From: a virus
DNA: 31,389 nt
IMG/VR virus record: IMGVR_UViG_3300032214_000879
Coordinates: 1 to 31,389 of that record
Reading direction: 5' to 3' (one strand)
Of this stretch, positions 7,567-16,030 are shown piece by piece (within the stretch, counting starts at the first letter, position 1; each line of letters starts with the position of its first letter). The position numbers and the translations under genes were made by a program. The notes under the pieces were generated by a model. That model was not told where the DNA came from. It saw only the letters and a list, made by a program, of their open reading frames with translations, and did not search any database.

Positions 7567-8270
7567 TGACTGATTTTAAATATGTAAATCCAAACACATA
7601 CTTTAAAGATTATTATGAAAATCTTAGAGTTAAATTTGATACCGCACAAGATTTAAAACAAAATTATTCCCAATCCCTTCAAGACATTTTTACTTTGAGT
7701 GTTTTGAATGGAAAAAGAAATGGAACTTATCTTGAAATTGGTGGAGCAGATGGTATTGATATAAACAATACTTTTCTCTTAGAATCCGAATATGATTGGA
7801 AAGGTCTTGCTTTTGAATGGTTGGAACCAGGATGGAATAGTTATACTTCCAAAAGAAAAAATCCTTGTCTATGTGAAGATGCAACTAAGGCAGATTATGC
7901 TAAACTGCTAGTAGATTATGATTTTCCAAGTCAGATTGATTTCTTGCAAGTTGATATCGAACCTGCGCAACAAACTTTAGATGCACTTAAAGCGATTCCT
8001 CATGATAGATACAGATTTTCTGTTATCTGTTTTGAAACTGCAATTTATTGTGGAGAAGATATGCATGTTCAACAAGAACAAATTGATCTTCTAGAATCTC
8101 TTGGGTATGTAATGATTGCTAAGAATGTTTCAAACGTTGGTAATGATCCCTTTGAAGATTGGTGGGTTGATCCTACTGCAGTTGATATGGATAGGGTAGT
8201 ACCTTATATTGAAGGCGGATTCACTGACGATAGGGAAAAGCGTTGTTTGGAAGTCATTTACAAGAGTTGA
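7566..8270 (+). CDS. FkbM-family methyltransferase
   Basis: A 234-residue protein with the FkbM pattern. SQSLQDIFTLSVLNGKRNG precedes motif I TYLEIGGADGIDINNT (about residues 57-72), then GLAFEWLEPG at the acidic loop and IDFLQVDIEPAQ. FkbM enzymes O-methylate sugars or polyketides using SAM. I chose ATG 7566, which forms TAATG with the previous stop and sits behind GGAG at 7555-7558; the upstream in-frame TTG at 7554 is less likely. It probably methylates a residue of the glycan built by this operon. Confidence 0.8.
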   Translation: MTDFKYVNPNTYFKDYYENLRVKFDTAQDLKQNYSQSLQDIFTLSVLNGKRNGTYLEIGGADGIDINNTFLLESEYDWKGLAFEWLEPGWNSYTSKRKNPCLCEDATKADYAKLLVDYDFPSQIDFLQVDIEPAQQTLDALKAIPHDRYRFSVICFETAIYCGEDMHVQQEQIDLLESLGYVMIAKNVSNVGNDPFEDWWVDPTAVDMDRVVPYIEGGFTDDREKRCLEVIYKS

Positions 8271-8273
8271 TAT

Positions 8274-9137
8274 ATGAAAATATTTGATTCGTTTATTTTT
8301 TTCAATGAATTAGAACTATTAGAACTTCGTCTTAATATTCTTAACGACGTTGTAGATTATTTTGTTCTAACGGAATCTCCTTTTACTGTAAGTGGAAATG
8401 AAAAACCACTCTATTATCAGGAGAATAAAGATAAATTTGGTAAGTTTAATGATAAGATCATTCATAATATTACCGAAACAATTCCAAATGATTTCACAGA
8501 TTATCTAGAAAAGAAACCATACCATACTGCTTATGGAAGTAAAGCAGTTGATTTGGATCCTTCTGGGATTAGGTATGCTGATCTTCCTATTAGATTCCAA
8601 AGAGCAATCTATAATAGAGAATGTAGCATGTATGGAATTCTAAAATCTGGTGCTGAAGACGGTGATCTAATCATTACCAGTGATGCAGATGAAATTATCA
8701 ATCCACTTGTTCTAGAAGATTTGGATTGGTTTGATCCTGATAATCATTATGTTGCCTTACAGAGGGCATTCTATTACAACTTAAATACTCTCTATCAAGA
8801 GGATTGGTTGGGATCAAGACTGTGTTCTCTTAAGAGACTTAAGCAAACGACTGTAGATAGGCACAGGCAAGAACATCCATCTGCATATAAGATTCAGCAA
8901 GGTGGATGGCATTGGAGTTTCTTTGGTGATGCTGATAATTTTAGATTGAAAATTGAGTCATATGAGCACACTGAAAATAACACTGAAGATGTGCGTAAAA
9001 ATGCAGAGAATCAAATAGATAACAATCTAGATCCATTTGGAAGATCCTTCCAAATCACTACAGTTCCCATTGATGATAGTTATCCAGAATATATTGTTAA
9101 TAATCAGGAAAAGTATTCTAATTATATTAAATCATGA
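8274..9137 (+). CDS. Glycosyltransferase family 17 protein
   Basis: A 287-residue protein whose opening KIFDSFIFFNELELLELRL and following DYFVLTESPFTVSG are typical of GT17, the family of N-acetylglucosaminyltransferase III and many bacterial and phage relatives. SDADEI near residues 137-142 is the metal-binding DxD motif. GGWHWSFFGD near residue 212 also fits the family. Transfer of GlcNAc or another sugar to a glycan acceptor is expected; the donor is not determinable. It starts 3 bases after the FkbM gene and overlaps the next gene by 4 bases. Confidence 0.85.
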   Translation: MKIFDSFIFFNELELLELRLNILNDVVDYFVLTESPFTVSGNEKPLYYQENKDKFGKFNDKIIHNITETIPNDFTDYLEKKPYHTAYGSKAVDLDPSGIRYADLPIRFQRAIYNRECSMYGILKSGAEDGDLIITSDADEIINPLVLEDLDWFDPDNHYVALQRAFYYNLNTLYQEDWLGSRLCSLKRLKQTTVDRHRQEHPSAYKIQQGGWHWSFFGDADNFRLKIESYEHTENNTEDVRKNAENQIDNNLDPFGRSFQITTVPIDDSYPEYIVNNQEKYSNYIKS

Positions 9138-10066
9138 AATTGATTGAAGGTGTAGAACTTTCTAAATTGTGTGATTATTCTTTCGGAGATCAGTCAGGTC
9201 AATGGGGGAGTATTCACACTTCTTTTATGAAAGATGCAAATCTTACAAACGTCGAATTTGTAAGTAAACTATTTGAAGTTAAAAAAAGCAGAGATTATAT
9301 GACTCTGTTTATAGATAACATTCGTTTATATAAAAGACATATTGAAGAGGTTAGTGAATCTGATCGTCCTTATGTTGATGGACTAATGGAAAAAAGTGAT
9401 CTTCTCAATCTTTGCTCTCATTTCCCAGAAATGAGATTTGTCATTTTTACTAATTTAGAAGATACTCCAACGGATGAATTTATTTTTGATGCCGTTCCCA
9501 ATAACGTTTTGTGCATTTGTGCTGTCAATGCTATTGCTCATGGTAATAAAATCATACCCGCTCCATATGGACTTCAAAGAGCAATGAATCCTCAGGATGG
9601 TAGAATTAGTATCATTGAAAATTTCCTGAAGTTTCCTCCAACAAAACCACTTACTCTTTTATATGTAAGTCATAATGATTCATCAAATCAAGAAAGACTA
9701 GGTATTAAAGATCTATTTCGTGAAAAGAGGTGGGCAATTGTTGACGAATCTAGGAGTTCTTATTCTGAATTTCTTGGAAAAATGAGTCAAGCAAAATTTA
9801 TGATTTGTCCAAGAGGTAATGCTATAGATTGTCATCGTAACTGGGAAGTCTTGTATATGAGAAGAGTTCCTGTGATGAAGAGACATCCATATCTTGAAGT
9901 ATTGTTTAAAGATTATCCAGTTCTTTTTGTTGATAATTATTCTGAAATTACTGAAGAATTTTTGATTGAAAATGATAATCTTTATCAACAAGCACAAGAG
10001 ATGGATATTACTCCATTGACTTTGCCATATTTTTTTGATAACGTAGTAGAAAAAAGTATTAAATGA
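9134..10066 (+). CDS. Probable exostosin-like (GT-B) glycosyltransferase
   Basis: A 310-residue protein without an obvious N-terminal domain match. The C-terminal part FMICPRGNAIDCHRNWE followed by MRRVPVMKRHPYL and FVDNYSEITEEFL resembles the nucleotide-sugar-binding half of GT47/exostosin-type and related bacterial glycosyltransferases, where a C-P-R-G-x-x-x-D-x-H-R-x-x-E stretch sits in the donor site. The upstream part could be the acceptor domain. I infer a glycosyltransferase; the family assignment is tentative. Confidence 0.55.
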   Translation: MKLIEGVELSKLCDYSFGDQSGQWGSIHTSFMKDANLTNVEFVSKLFEVKKSRDYMTLFIDNIRLYKRHIEEVSESDRPYVDGLMEKSDLLNLCSHFPEMRFVIFTNLEDTPTDEFIFDAVPNNVLCICAVNAIAHGNKIIPAPYGLQRAMNPQDGRISIIENFLKFPPTKPLTLLYVSHNDSSNQERLGIKDLFREKRWAIVDESRSSYSEFLGKMSQAKFMICPRGNAIDCHRNWEVLYMRRVPVMKRHPYLEVLFKDYPVLFVDNYSEITEEFLIENDNLYQQAQEMDITPLTLPYFFDNVVEKSIK

Positions 10067-10743
10067 CAGTGACAAAAACTTTAGTAGTTACAAATCATAA
10101 CTCCGATTTGGAGTGGATTAAAATGACATATGATTATGGATTCTCCCCAGAGAATACTGTAATTTATGATAGAAGTGATGAAGAGAAAGACTGGTCTCAT
10201 TTGGGAACCAGTCTCCGTTCTCCCAATGTTGGAGAAAACATTTATGATATGATGAGATTTATTGTAGAAAATTATGACAATTTGCCTGATGTAAGTGTTT
10301 TTATTAAGGGCAATCTATTCTCTCGTCCTGAGGAAAAGGGAGGAGAAGGTTACTATACTACAAAAGAAAGATTTATTAGAGCACTTCAGGCAAACTACTT
10401 TCTTCCAATAGAACGTTATCATCCATCAACATCTTTTAATATAAATGCTGGGGGATATATTGAACCTGCATGGTATCAGCATCAGGCTCCATCAAAATAT
10501 TTTATATCTTATTCTCAGTTAATGGAGCTCTTGTTTGAAGATCCTATTAGTCCTGAATTTATCAGATTCGCTCCAGGAGGAAATTATGTTGTTCCTAAAG
10601 GAAATATTCTCAAGTTCAGCAAAAAACTTTATGAAAAATTGATGAAATATTGTGCTCATTGTGAGATAGTTTGTGCAGAAGCTTATTTGATTGAAAGAGC
10701 TTTATATGCAATATGGACTGAAGATTTTGTGGAGAAAAAATGA
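10063..10743 (+). CDS. DUF3431-like putative glycosyltransferase
   Basis: A 226-residue protein. It opens with TKTLVVTNHNSDLEWIK. It then shows NVGENIYDMMRFIVENYDNLPDVSVFIKGN, split here by family order into an N-V-G segment and a D-V-x-V-F-x-x-G segment, both of which I associate with DUF3431. The C-terminal FAPGGNYVVPKGNIL and EAYLIERALYAIW also fit. That family often occurs in glycan clusters and is suspected to contain glycosyltransferases, but no activity is established to my knowledge. It overlaps both neighbours by 4 bases. Confidence 0.55.
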   Translation: MTVTKTLVVTNHNSDLEWIKMTYDYGFSPENTVIYDRSDEEKDWSHLGTSLRSPNVGENIYDMMRFIVENYDNLPDVSVFIKGNLFSRPEEKGGEGYYTTKERFIRALQANYFLPIERYHPSTSFNINAGGYIEPAWYQHQAPSKYFISYSQLMELLFEDPISPEFIRFAPGGNYVVPKGNILKFSKKLYEKLMKYCAHCEIVCAEAYLIERALYAIWTEDFVEKK

Positions 10744-11516
10744 TTACTCTAACTACAACTTTATATGAAGGTAATTTTAGATTTCATCTAAAAGAGAATC
10801 CCTGGTTCAGAGAATTTAAAAGTGATTATATTAGTAAGAAAAGATTGTTGATCAATAATTTAGAATCTGTTGGTGAACTTGAAGATATTCTTAATGAACT
10901 TTATGATCCTGAAGAAGTTGAATTGGTATATGTGAGTGATCATGCAGAAGAGGTAATTGATTATTTCAAATTAGATATCAAAGAAGGTGGTTTAGGATAT
11001 AATTATACTGTTCCTTACTTTGTTAACATATACACTTGTAACACCCCATATTTTTTCAATGTGACTTCTGATTGTTGTGTTGATATATGTGTTAAGGATA
11101 GTTTTTTTGAGAAATCAATTAAACTATTGGAGAAAGATAATTTTTATCCAATTACTGCTCTTTCTTGGGAAAAGGACTGGTCGATCTATGGATATCCCGA
11201 TGAGATTGCTCGCAGAGATATAACCTGTGTTGGACAATGGGAACAAGTTAACATTCCAAATCTATCAGAAAACCTTGATGATTTTTGGTGTAGTGAAGTT
11301 TTCTGGGATGGTATCTTCCTAGCGCATACAAATAAACTTAAATCAATTAATTATCAAGAGTGCTTTGGTGCCAATCAGAAAATGGCAGTGGCTCCTTATG
11401 GTGGAAGAGGTTCTTTTGAATGTAGGATTGCGGATTATTTGAAACATAAAAATATCTATCGTCCTATTCTAAAGAGTAAAACTCAGTATGCACTGCACAC
11501 TAGTTCAGCACCTTGA
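10740..11516 (+). CDS. Unrecognised glycan-operon protein
   Basis: A 258-residue protein that I do not recognise. It opens with ITLTTTLYEGNFRFHLKENP, has no signal peptide or membrane segment, and is Tyr-, Cys- and Trp-rich (CNTPYFFNVTSDCCVDIC around residues 98-115). The alternation of short hydrophobic strands and acidic loops would suit a GT-A-like transferase, and its position between likely glycosyltransferases points that way. This is an inference from context only. It overlaps the preceding gene by 4 bases and ends just before a 47-base gap with a candidate promoter. Confidence 0.5.
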   Translation: MITLTTTLYEGNFRFHLKENPWFREFKSDYISKKRLLINNLESVGELEDILNELYDPEEVELVYVSDHAEEVIDYFKLDIKEGGLGYNYTVPYFVNIYTCNTPYFFNVTSDCCVDICVKDSFFEKSIKLLEKDNFYPITALSWEKDWSIYGYPDEIARRDITCVGQWEQVNIPNLSENLDDFWCSEVFWDGIFLAHTNKLKSINYQECFGANQKMAVAPYGGRGSFECRIADYLKHKNIYRPILKSKTQYALHTSSAP

Positions 11517-11541
11517 CTAAATCTAAATTTTGTAGTATCCT
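11513..11541 (+). promoter_or_regulatory. Candidate internal promoter ahead of the E1-type dehydrase
   Basis: TTGACT (11513-11518) and TATCCT (11536-11541) are separated by 17 bases. They lie in one of the few real gaps of the glycan operon, 23 bases before ATG 11564. The -10 matches only four of six consensus bases, so this is tentative. It may boost the second half of the operon. Confidence 0.35.
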
Positions 11542-11563
11542 AATATGAGGTTAAATTGGTAAT

Positions 11564-12862
11564 ATGTATCAACTTATTGAAAAATTTTTAGCATCTTCGA
11601 AAGAAATTGAAGACAACATCTTCCCCTTCATTGCCAATAAGAAGAACTTCAATCCAGAAACTGATTCAGTTTATTACTCTGGACCTTATTGGGATGATAG
11701 TGAAATTATTGAAATCATTCACTCTGTAACTAAGGGCAAATGGTTGTCTTCTGGTGAAAAGGTTCATAAATTTGAACGTGAATTTTCAAAGAAGTTCAAA
11801 TTCAATCATTCTGTGATGGTGAACTCTGGTAGTTCTGCCAACCTTGTAATGTTTGCTGCACTTAAGAAGCACTTCGGGTGGAAAGACGGGGATGAAATTA
11901 TTGTTTGTGCCTGTGGATTTGCTACCACTATTGCCCCCATTGTCCAAAATGGATTGAAACCAGTTTTTGTTGACATTAACTGGGATGATCTTAATTGGGA
12001 TTTGGACGAGATTGAAAAGAAAATTACAAATAGAACAGTAGCAGCTATTTCCTCACCTGTTCTTGGTAATCCATATGACATTGGAAAATTTGTAGATCTT
12101 TGTCGCAGAAAGAGTATTGCTATTATTGCCGATAATTGTGATAGTCTCGGCAGTAAGTGGAATGGAAATTATCTGACTGATTATGCAGTTGCTGCATCCT
12201 GCTCTTTTTATCCTGCGCATCACCTTTGCACTATTGAAGGTGGTATGGTTTCGTCCAATGAAAAGGAAATCGTTGATCTTGCTCGTAGCTTTGCTTGGTG
12301 GGGACGTGATTGCTATTGTGTAGGCGCACAGAATCTTTTGTCTTGTGGAACTTGTGGAAAGCGTTTTGATCGTTGGTTGAAAGACTATGATGGAATCGTT
12401 GATCACAAATACATCTTTGCAAATATGGGTTATAATCTTAAGCCCCTAGATCTTCAAGGTGGAGTTGGATCCGTTCAATTGACTAAGTTTGAAGAGATTC
12501 ATGATCTGCGTAGGCAGAACAAGGAAAGGATTCAAACTATTCTTGAAAAGATTCCTGGTGTTCGTGTTGTAAACGAACTTCCTCAGGCAGAAACTAGTTG
12601 GTTTGGAGTTCCTACAATTTGTGATACCAAGGAATTAAAAGAGTCTCTGGTTTCTTATCTTGAAAAGAACAAAGTACAAACTCGTAATTATTTTGCTGGT
12701 AATATTCTTCTCCATCCTGGATATTCTCATCTAGATGATGCGCTGAAGTATCCAAAGGCAAATCAAGTTCTAGATAAGGTTTTCTTCCTAGGATGCTCTC
12801 CGACAATCAATGATGCAATGATTGATTACATTGATCAAGTAGTGACAAAGTTTATTGGTTGA
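11564..12862 (+). CDS. rfbH: CDP-4-keto-6-deoxyglucose 3-dehydrase type (RfbH/E1)
   Basis: A 432-residue DegT/DnrJ/EryC1-fold protein. The PLP lysine of aminotransferases is replaced by His in SFYPAHHLCTIEGG (His219-His220), the hallmark of the E1/ColD dehydrases that remove the C3 hydroxyl of 4-keto-6-deoxy sugars. Four cysteines match the E1 iron-sulfur arrangement: Cys192 in DNCDSLG, then after 57 residues Cys250 and Cys252 in GRDCYC, then Cys261 and Cys264 in SCGTCGKRF. This favours the CDP-sugar E1 enzyme over the cluster-free ColD. It would make a 3,6-dideoxyhexose precursor in the cytoplasm. The partner reductase (E3), CDP-glucose synthase and CDP-glucose 4,6-dehydratase are not seen here. 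Confidence 0.88.
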   Translation: MYQLIEKFLASSKEIEDNIFPFIANKKNFNPETDSVYYSGPYWDDSEIIEIIHSVTKGKWLSSGEKVHKFEREFSKKFKFNHSVMVNSGSSANLVMFAALKKHFGWKDGDEIIVCACGFATTIAPIVQNGLKPVFVDINWDDLNWDLDEIEKKITNRTVAAISSPVLGNPYDIGKFVDLCRRKSIAIIADNCDSLGSKWNGNYLTDYAVAASCSFYPAHHLCTIEGGMVSSNEKEIVDLARSFAWWGRDCYCVGAQNLLSCGTCGKRFDRWLKDYDGIVDHKYIFANMGYNLKPLDLQGGVGSVQLTKFEEIHDLRRQNKERIQTILEKIPGVRVVNELPQAETSWFGVPTICDTKELKESLVSYLEKNKVQTRNYFAGNILLHPGYSHLDDALKYPKANQVLDKVFFLGCSPTINDAMIDYIDQVVTKFIG

Positions 12863-12863
12863 T

Positions 12864-13799
12864 ATGGTTATTACTGAATTTTATCACGGACAGGGGTTTG
12901 GTAATCAACTCTTTGCTTATGTTGTGACTAGAATGATTGCACATAAGCGTGGTTTTGATTATGGGTTTACTGGACTAGAAAATTTTGGTGATAGGAGATT
13001 CAATGATAAGGGAGTCTACTTCATGGATCTTGATCTGGGTAAGGAGGTAGTGGGTGGATCCAGTCCACCTGGAGGACCTCCTGATACCCTACCAGAAGGT
13101 ATTATTAACTATTATCGGGAATATCGACATGGACTTCATACTGATCCCTATCTCCAAACAGATATTCGCTTAACAGATAAAAAACTTTTTGAAATCTCTG
13201 ACAATACAAAAATTGATGGGAGCTTTCAGTCTGAAGAGTATTTTTATGATGAACTTGATCTTGTTCGCGAGTGGTTGAAAATCAAACCAGAATATGATCA
13301 CTACGACACTAATGGTGAAAATATTTGCATCATAAATTTTCGTGGTAGTGATATGATTGGTAATGCTGGATGCTGGTTGCCAAGATCATATTATGACAAT
13401 GCTATCAAGGCAATGGTTGCGCATAATCCAAATATGGAATTTGCAATCGTAACTGAAGATGTAAGAACTGCAAATGCAGTACTACCAGAATATCCTGCTT
13501 ACCATGAGAGTGTTGCTTGGGATTATGTTGCAATCAAAAATGCCAGACATGTTATTTGTGGAGCATCGACATTTGCATGTTGGCCTCTGTGGACAAGCAC
13601 TACTTTAGAGTACTGTATTGCTCCAAAATATTGGTTTGATCACAATCGTTCTCAGGGATGGTGGTCTCTTGGATCAAGCATATATAGTTACCCAACCCAT
13701 TATATGGATAGGGAAGGAAATCTTTTCACACCTGATCAATGTAGGGTAGAATGGGAAGAGTATAAAATAATTTCAGATATCTATCAAGGTGACTTATGA
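12864..13799 (+). CDS. GT11-like fucosyltransferase homologue
   Basis: A 311-residue protein. HGQGFGNQLFAYVVTRMIA at the N-terminus matches the GT11 opening (G-x-x-GNQ-x-F-x-Y). INFRGSDM near residue 155 stands for the HxRRxD donor motif. HVICGASTFACWPLW resembles the I-A-x-S-T-F-S-W-W block. The HVRR His is replaced by Asn, so donor binding may differ from true alpha-1,2-fucosyltransferases. A Gly/Pro-rich insert (GGSSPPGGPP) near residue 65 is encoded by a GC-rich palindromic stretch. I chose ATG 12864; a TTG at 12855 is in frame. The C-terminus overlaps the next gene by 4 bases. Confidence 0.68.
   Translation: MVITEFYHGQGFGNQLFAYVVTRMIAHKRGFDYGFTGLENFGDRRFNDKGVYFMDLDLGKEVVGGSSPPGGPPDTLPEGIINYYREYRHGLHTDPYLQTDIRLTDKKLFEISDNTKIDGSFQSEEYFYDELDLVREWLKIKPEYDHYDTNGENICIINFRGSDMIGNAGCWLPRSYYDNAIKAMVAHNPNMEFAIVTEDVRTANAVLPEYPAYHESVAWDYVAIKNARHVICGASTFACWPLWTSTTLEYCIAPKYWFDHNRSQGWWSLGSSIYSYPTHYMDREGNLFTPDQCRVEWEEYKIISDIYQGDL
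13046..13093. repeat. GC-rich nested palindrome inside a coding region
   Basis: Within AT-rich coding sequence, GGTGGA (13053-13058) pairs with TCCACC (13064-13069). GGAGG (13071-13075) pairs with CCTCC (13077-13081) about a single base. Both are enclosed by GGTAG (13046-13050) and CTACC (13089-13093). The element keeps the reading frame and encodes a Gly/Ser/Pro loop. It could be a small in-frame hairpin insertion or simply a chance composition of Gly and Pro codons. Confidence 0.45.
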
Positions 13800-14473
13800 T
13801 CAATCTACCTAATGTAACATTATTTTGCATTTCATCGAATCAAGTTCCTGGTGCAATTTATGCTCTGAAGAAGAGTATGGAAAAAATCACTTATGGAGCA
13901 GTGAAATTAATTACTCATGCAGATCCTGGTGATCTTCCTGAAGGAATAGAATTTTGTAAATCATTATACGAAATTAAATCAATTCATGATTACAACTATT
14001 ATTGCATCTATAATCTCTCTCAACATATTGATACTGATTATTGTTTACTTGTTCAACCTGACGGATTCGTAATCAATCCTGAAAAGTGGGACAATGATTG
14101 GTTTAATTATGATTATATTGGTGCTCCTTGGATGATTGCTCCAGATGCTTATTTGGATCCTTGGGGCAAAGGACATCGAGTTGGGAATGGAGGATTCTCA
14201 TTCCGTAGCAAAAAACTTCTTGATGTTCCTAAAAGAGCTTATGTTCACTTTGATGTAAATTGGGGAGATTTCTATAAGCATATGGATGTGGGATTCACCT
14301 CCGAGGATGGAATCATCTGCGTTCATAATCGCCATATTTACGAAGCACTTGGATGCAAAATTGCTCCTATTGAAGTTGCTGCTAGATTCTCCCACGAAAG
14401 ACAACTTTCCGAAACAGAAGGAATTGCTCCTTTTGGTTTCCATTATCATCTTCCCCCTGGTACTAAACTATGA
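13796..14473 (+). CDS. DUF5672-like glycosyltransferase
   Basis: A 225-residue protein. YCLLVQPDGFVINPEKWD near residues 82-99 followed by YIGAPW, then VGNGGFSFRSKKLL (126-139) and SEDGIICVHNR, are features I associate with DUF5672 proteins found in capsule and LPS clusters. VQPDG may act as a DxD-like site. The fold is probably GT-A; donor and acceptor are unknown. Both ends overlap neighbouring genes by 4 bases, so it is translated as part of the operon. Confidence 0.7.
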   Translation: MINLPNVTLFCISSNQVPGAIYALKKSMEKITYGAVKLITHADPGDLPEGIEFCKSLYEIKSIHDYNYYCIYNLSQHIDTDYCLLVQPDGFVINPEKWDNDWFNYDYIGAPWMIAPDAYLDPWGKGHRVGNGGFSFRSKKLLDVPKRAYVHFDVNWGDFYKHMDVGFTSEDGIICVHNRHIYEALGCKIAPIEVAARFSHERQLSETEGIAPFGFHYHLPPGTKL

Positions 14474-15273
14474 TCGGACACAATCACTTAGGTAGAAACG
14501 GACGTTTTGGTAATCAAATGTTCCAATATGCAGCAACAAAGGGAATTGCTGTAAATCGTGGATATGACTGGTGCATTCCACCAGGTCCAGCATCTGATGA
14601 AGAGTTTACTGATGAAGAGAATCAGCATAAACTCTTTATGGCATTTAAACTTCCTTCTGTTAAAGAAGTAAATCTTTTCCCAGCTCCTTATCGCGAAGAA
14701 GCAAGTTTTACTTTTGATCAGGATCTATTTGATAATTGTGAAGATAATATCAACCTTTACGGTTATTTCCAATCAGAGAAATATTTCAAGAATATTGAAA
14801 ACGAAATCCGTCAAGATTTTACTTGGCGAGATGATGTTTGGAATATGTGTAAAGAAATATTTGATAACATTGCTCCAGACGGAAAAGCAATTTCTCTTCA
14901 TGTTCGTAGAACCGATCATCTTATTAAACCGACATATCATCCAGTTCTTCCCCTGAGTTATTATGCGGAAGCACTATCTAAGTTTGATAAAGATCTTCCA
15001 GTTCTTGTATTTTCAGATGATCCAAAGTGGTGCAATAAGCAAGAATTTTTCAGTGATGATCGATTCCTTGTTTCTGAAGGTGGAGACAATATCACCGATA
15101 TGTGCATGATGAGTATGTGTGAATATCAAATCATTGCAAACTCTACTTTCTCTTGGTGGGGTGCTTGGCTATCTGGATCTGATAATGTTATTGCTCCTAA
15201 ACTTTGGTTCGGTCCAGATGGACAAGATCCTAGTGACATTTATGTTGATCGTTGGGAGTATCTAGATGTCTGA
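14470..15273 (+). CDS. Alpha-1,2-fucosyltransferase family protein (GT11)
   Basis: A 267-residue protein with all classic GT11 blocks: GRFGNQMFQYA (11-21), LHVRRTD (about 143-149, donor binding) and IIANSTFSWWGAWL (about 219-232), then VIAPKLWFG. It should transfer L-fucose, or a similar L-hexose such as L-galactose, from a GDP donor onto a glycan. It is a paralogue of the protein at 16822-17679; the two share GYFQSEKYFKNIENEIR almost exactly. No GDP-fucose synthesis pair (Gmd/WcaG) is identifiable in the window, while a GDP-L-galactose-forming epimerase is. Confidence 0.9.
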   Translation: MIGHNHLGRNGRFGNQMFQYAATKGIAVNRGYDWCIPPGPASDEEFTDEENQHKLFMAFKLPSVKEVNLFPAPYREEASFTFDQDLFDNCEDNINLYGYFQSEKYFKNIENEIRQDFTWRDDVWNMCKEIFDNIAPDGKAISLHVRRTDHLIKPTYHPVLPLSYYAEALSKFDKDLPVLVFSDDPKWCNKQEFFSDDRFLVSEGGDNITDMCMMSMCEYQIIANSTFSWWGAWLSGSDNVIAPKLWFGPDGQDPSDIYVDRWEYLDV

Positions 15274-16030
15274 AATTTCGGTATGTATTCCAACTTATGA
15301 ATATAAGGGCGATGGTGTAAAATATCTTTCTGATATTTTTGATGGACTTCGCAGACAAACCTTTCAAGACTTTGAAATTGTTATCGCTGATCATAGTGTA
15401 GATAATGAAATTCATGATTTCTGCGAAAAGAATAGTGAAGAATTTTCAATCACGTACATGAAAAATCCCAATGATCGGGGATACCAAGCTTCTAATATTA
15501 ATTGTGTGATTGAAAATGCAGAAGCAAGAATTATTAAATTGATCCTACAAGATGATATTTTTGTGGATGATACTGCTCTTGAGAAAATAAAGAATGCTTT
15601 TGATGAGAGCGGATGCAAGTGGTTATTTCATGGATTTACTCATACTACAGATGGAGTAGAAACTCATAGGGATTGTGTTCCAGAATGGGCAGAGATGTTA
15701 CTTGAAGGAAATAATCTTTTAGGAAGTCCTTCCTGCGTTGCCTTTCTGAACGAATCCAAAATGTATTTGGATAGGAAGTTAAAACTATTAGTTGATACTG
15801 AGTTCTATCATAGGATGAGAATGGAACATGGATTGCCTCACATTATCCCAGATGTTTTAATTGCAAATCGTGAGCATGAAGGTAGAACTAGTGCAAGTGG
15901 AATTGATTATGATCTAGTTGTTGAAGGAACTGATGGAAGAAGATGGTTAGTTAATAGTGGAGAAATTAATTATCTTCAACAAAGACATGTAGAATTTTAT
16001 AAATTACGGAGGTATCCCGATGAGGCATGA
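15266..16030 (+). CDS. Glycosyltransferase family 2 protein
   Basis: A 254-residue protein opening with ISVCIPTYEYKGDG and then RRQTFQDFEIVIADHSVD, the GT2 (GT-A) N-terminus with the nucleotide-binding Asp. LILQDDIFVDD near residue 90 supplies the metal-binding acidic motif. No membrane segment is seen, so it is a cytoplasmic transferase of the kind that extends O-antigen or capsule repeats. Start and stop each overlap neighbours (8 and 11 bases). Confidence 0.88.
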   Translation: MSEISVCIPTYEYKGDGVKYLSDIFDGLRRQTFQDFEIVIADHSVDNEIHDFCEKNSEEFSITYMKNPNDRGYQASNINCVIENAEARIIKLILQDDIFVDDTALEKIKNAFDESGCKWLFHGFTHTTDGVETHRDCVPEWAEMLLEGNNLLGSPSCVAFLNESKMYLDRKLKLLVDTEFYHRMRMEHGLPHIIPDVLIANREHEGRTSASGIDYDLVVEGTDGRRWLVNSGEINYLQQRHVEFYKLRRYPDEA

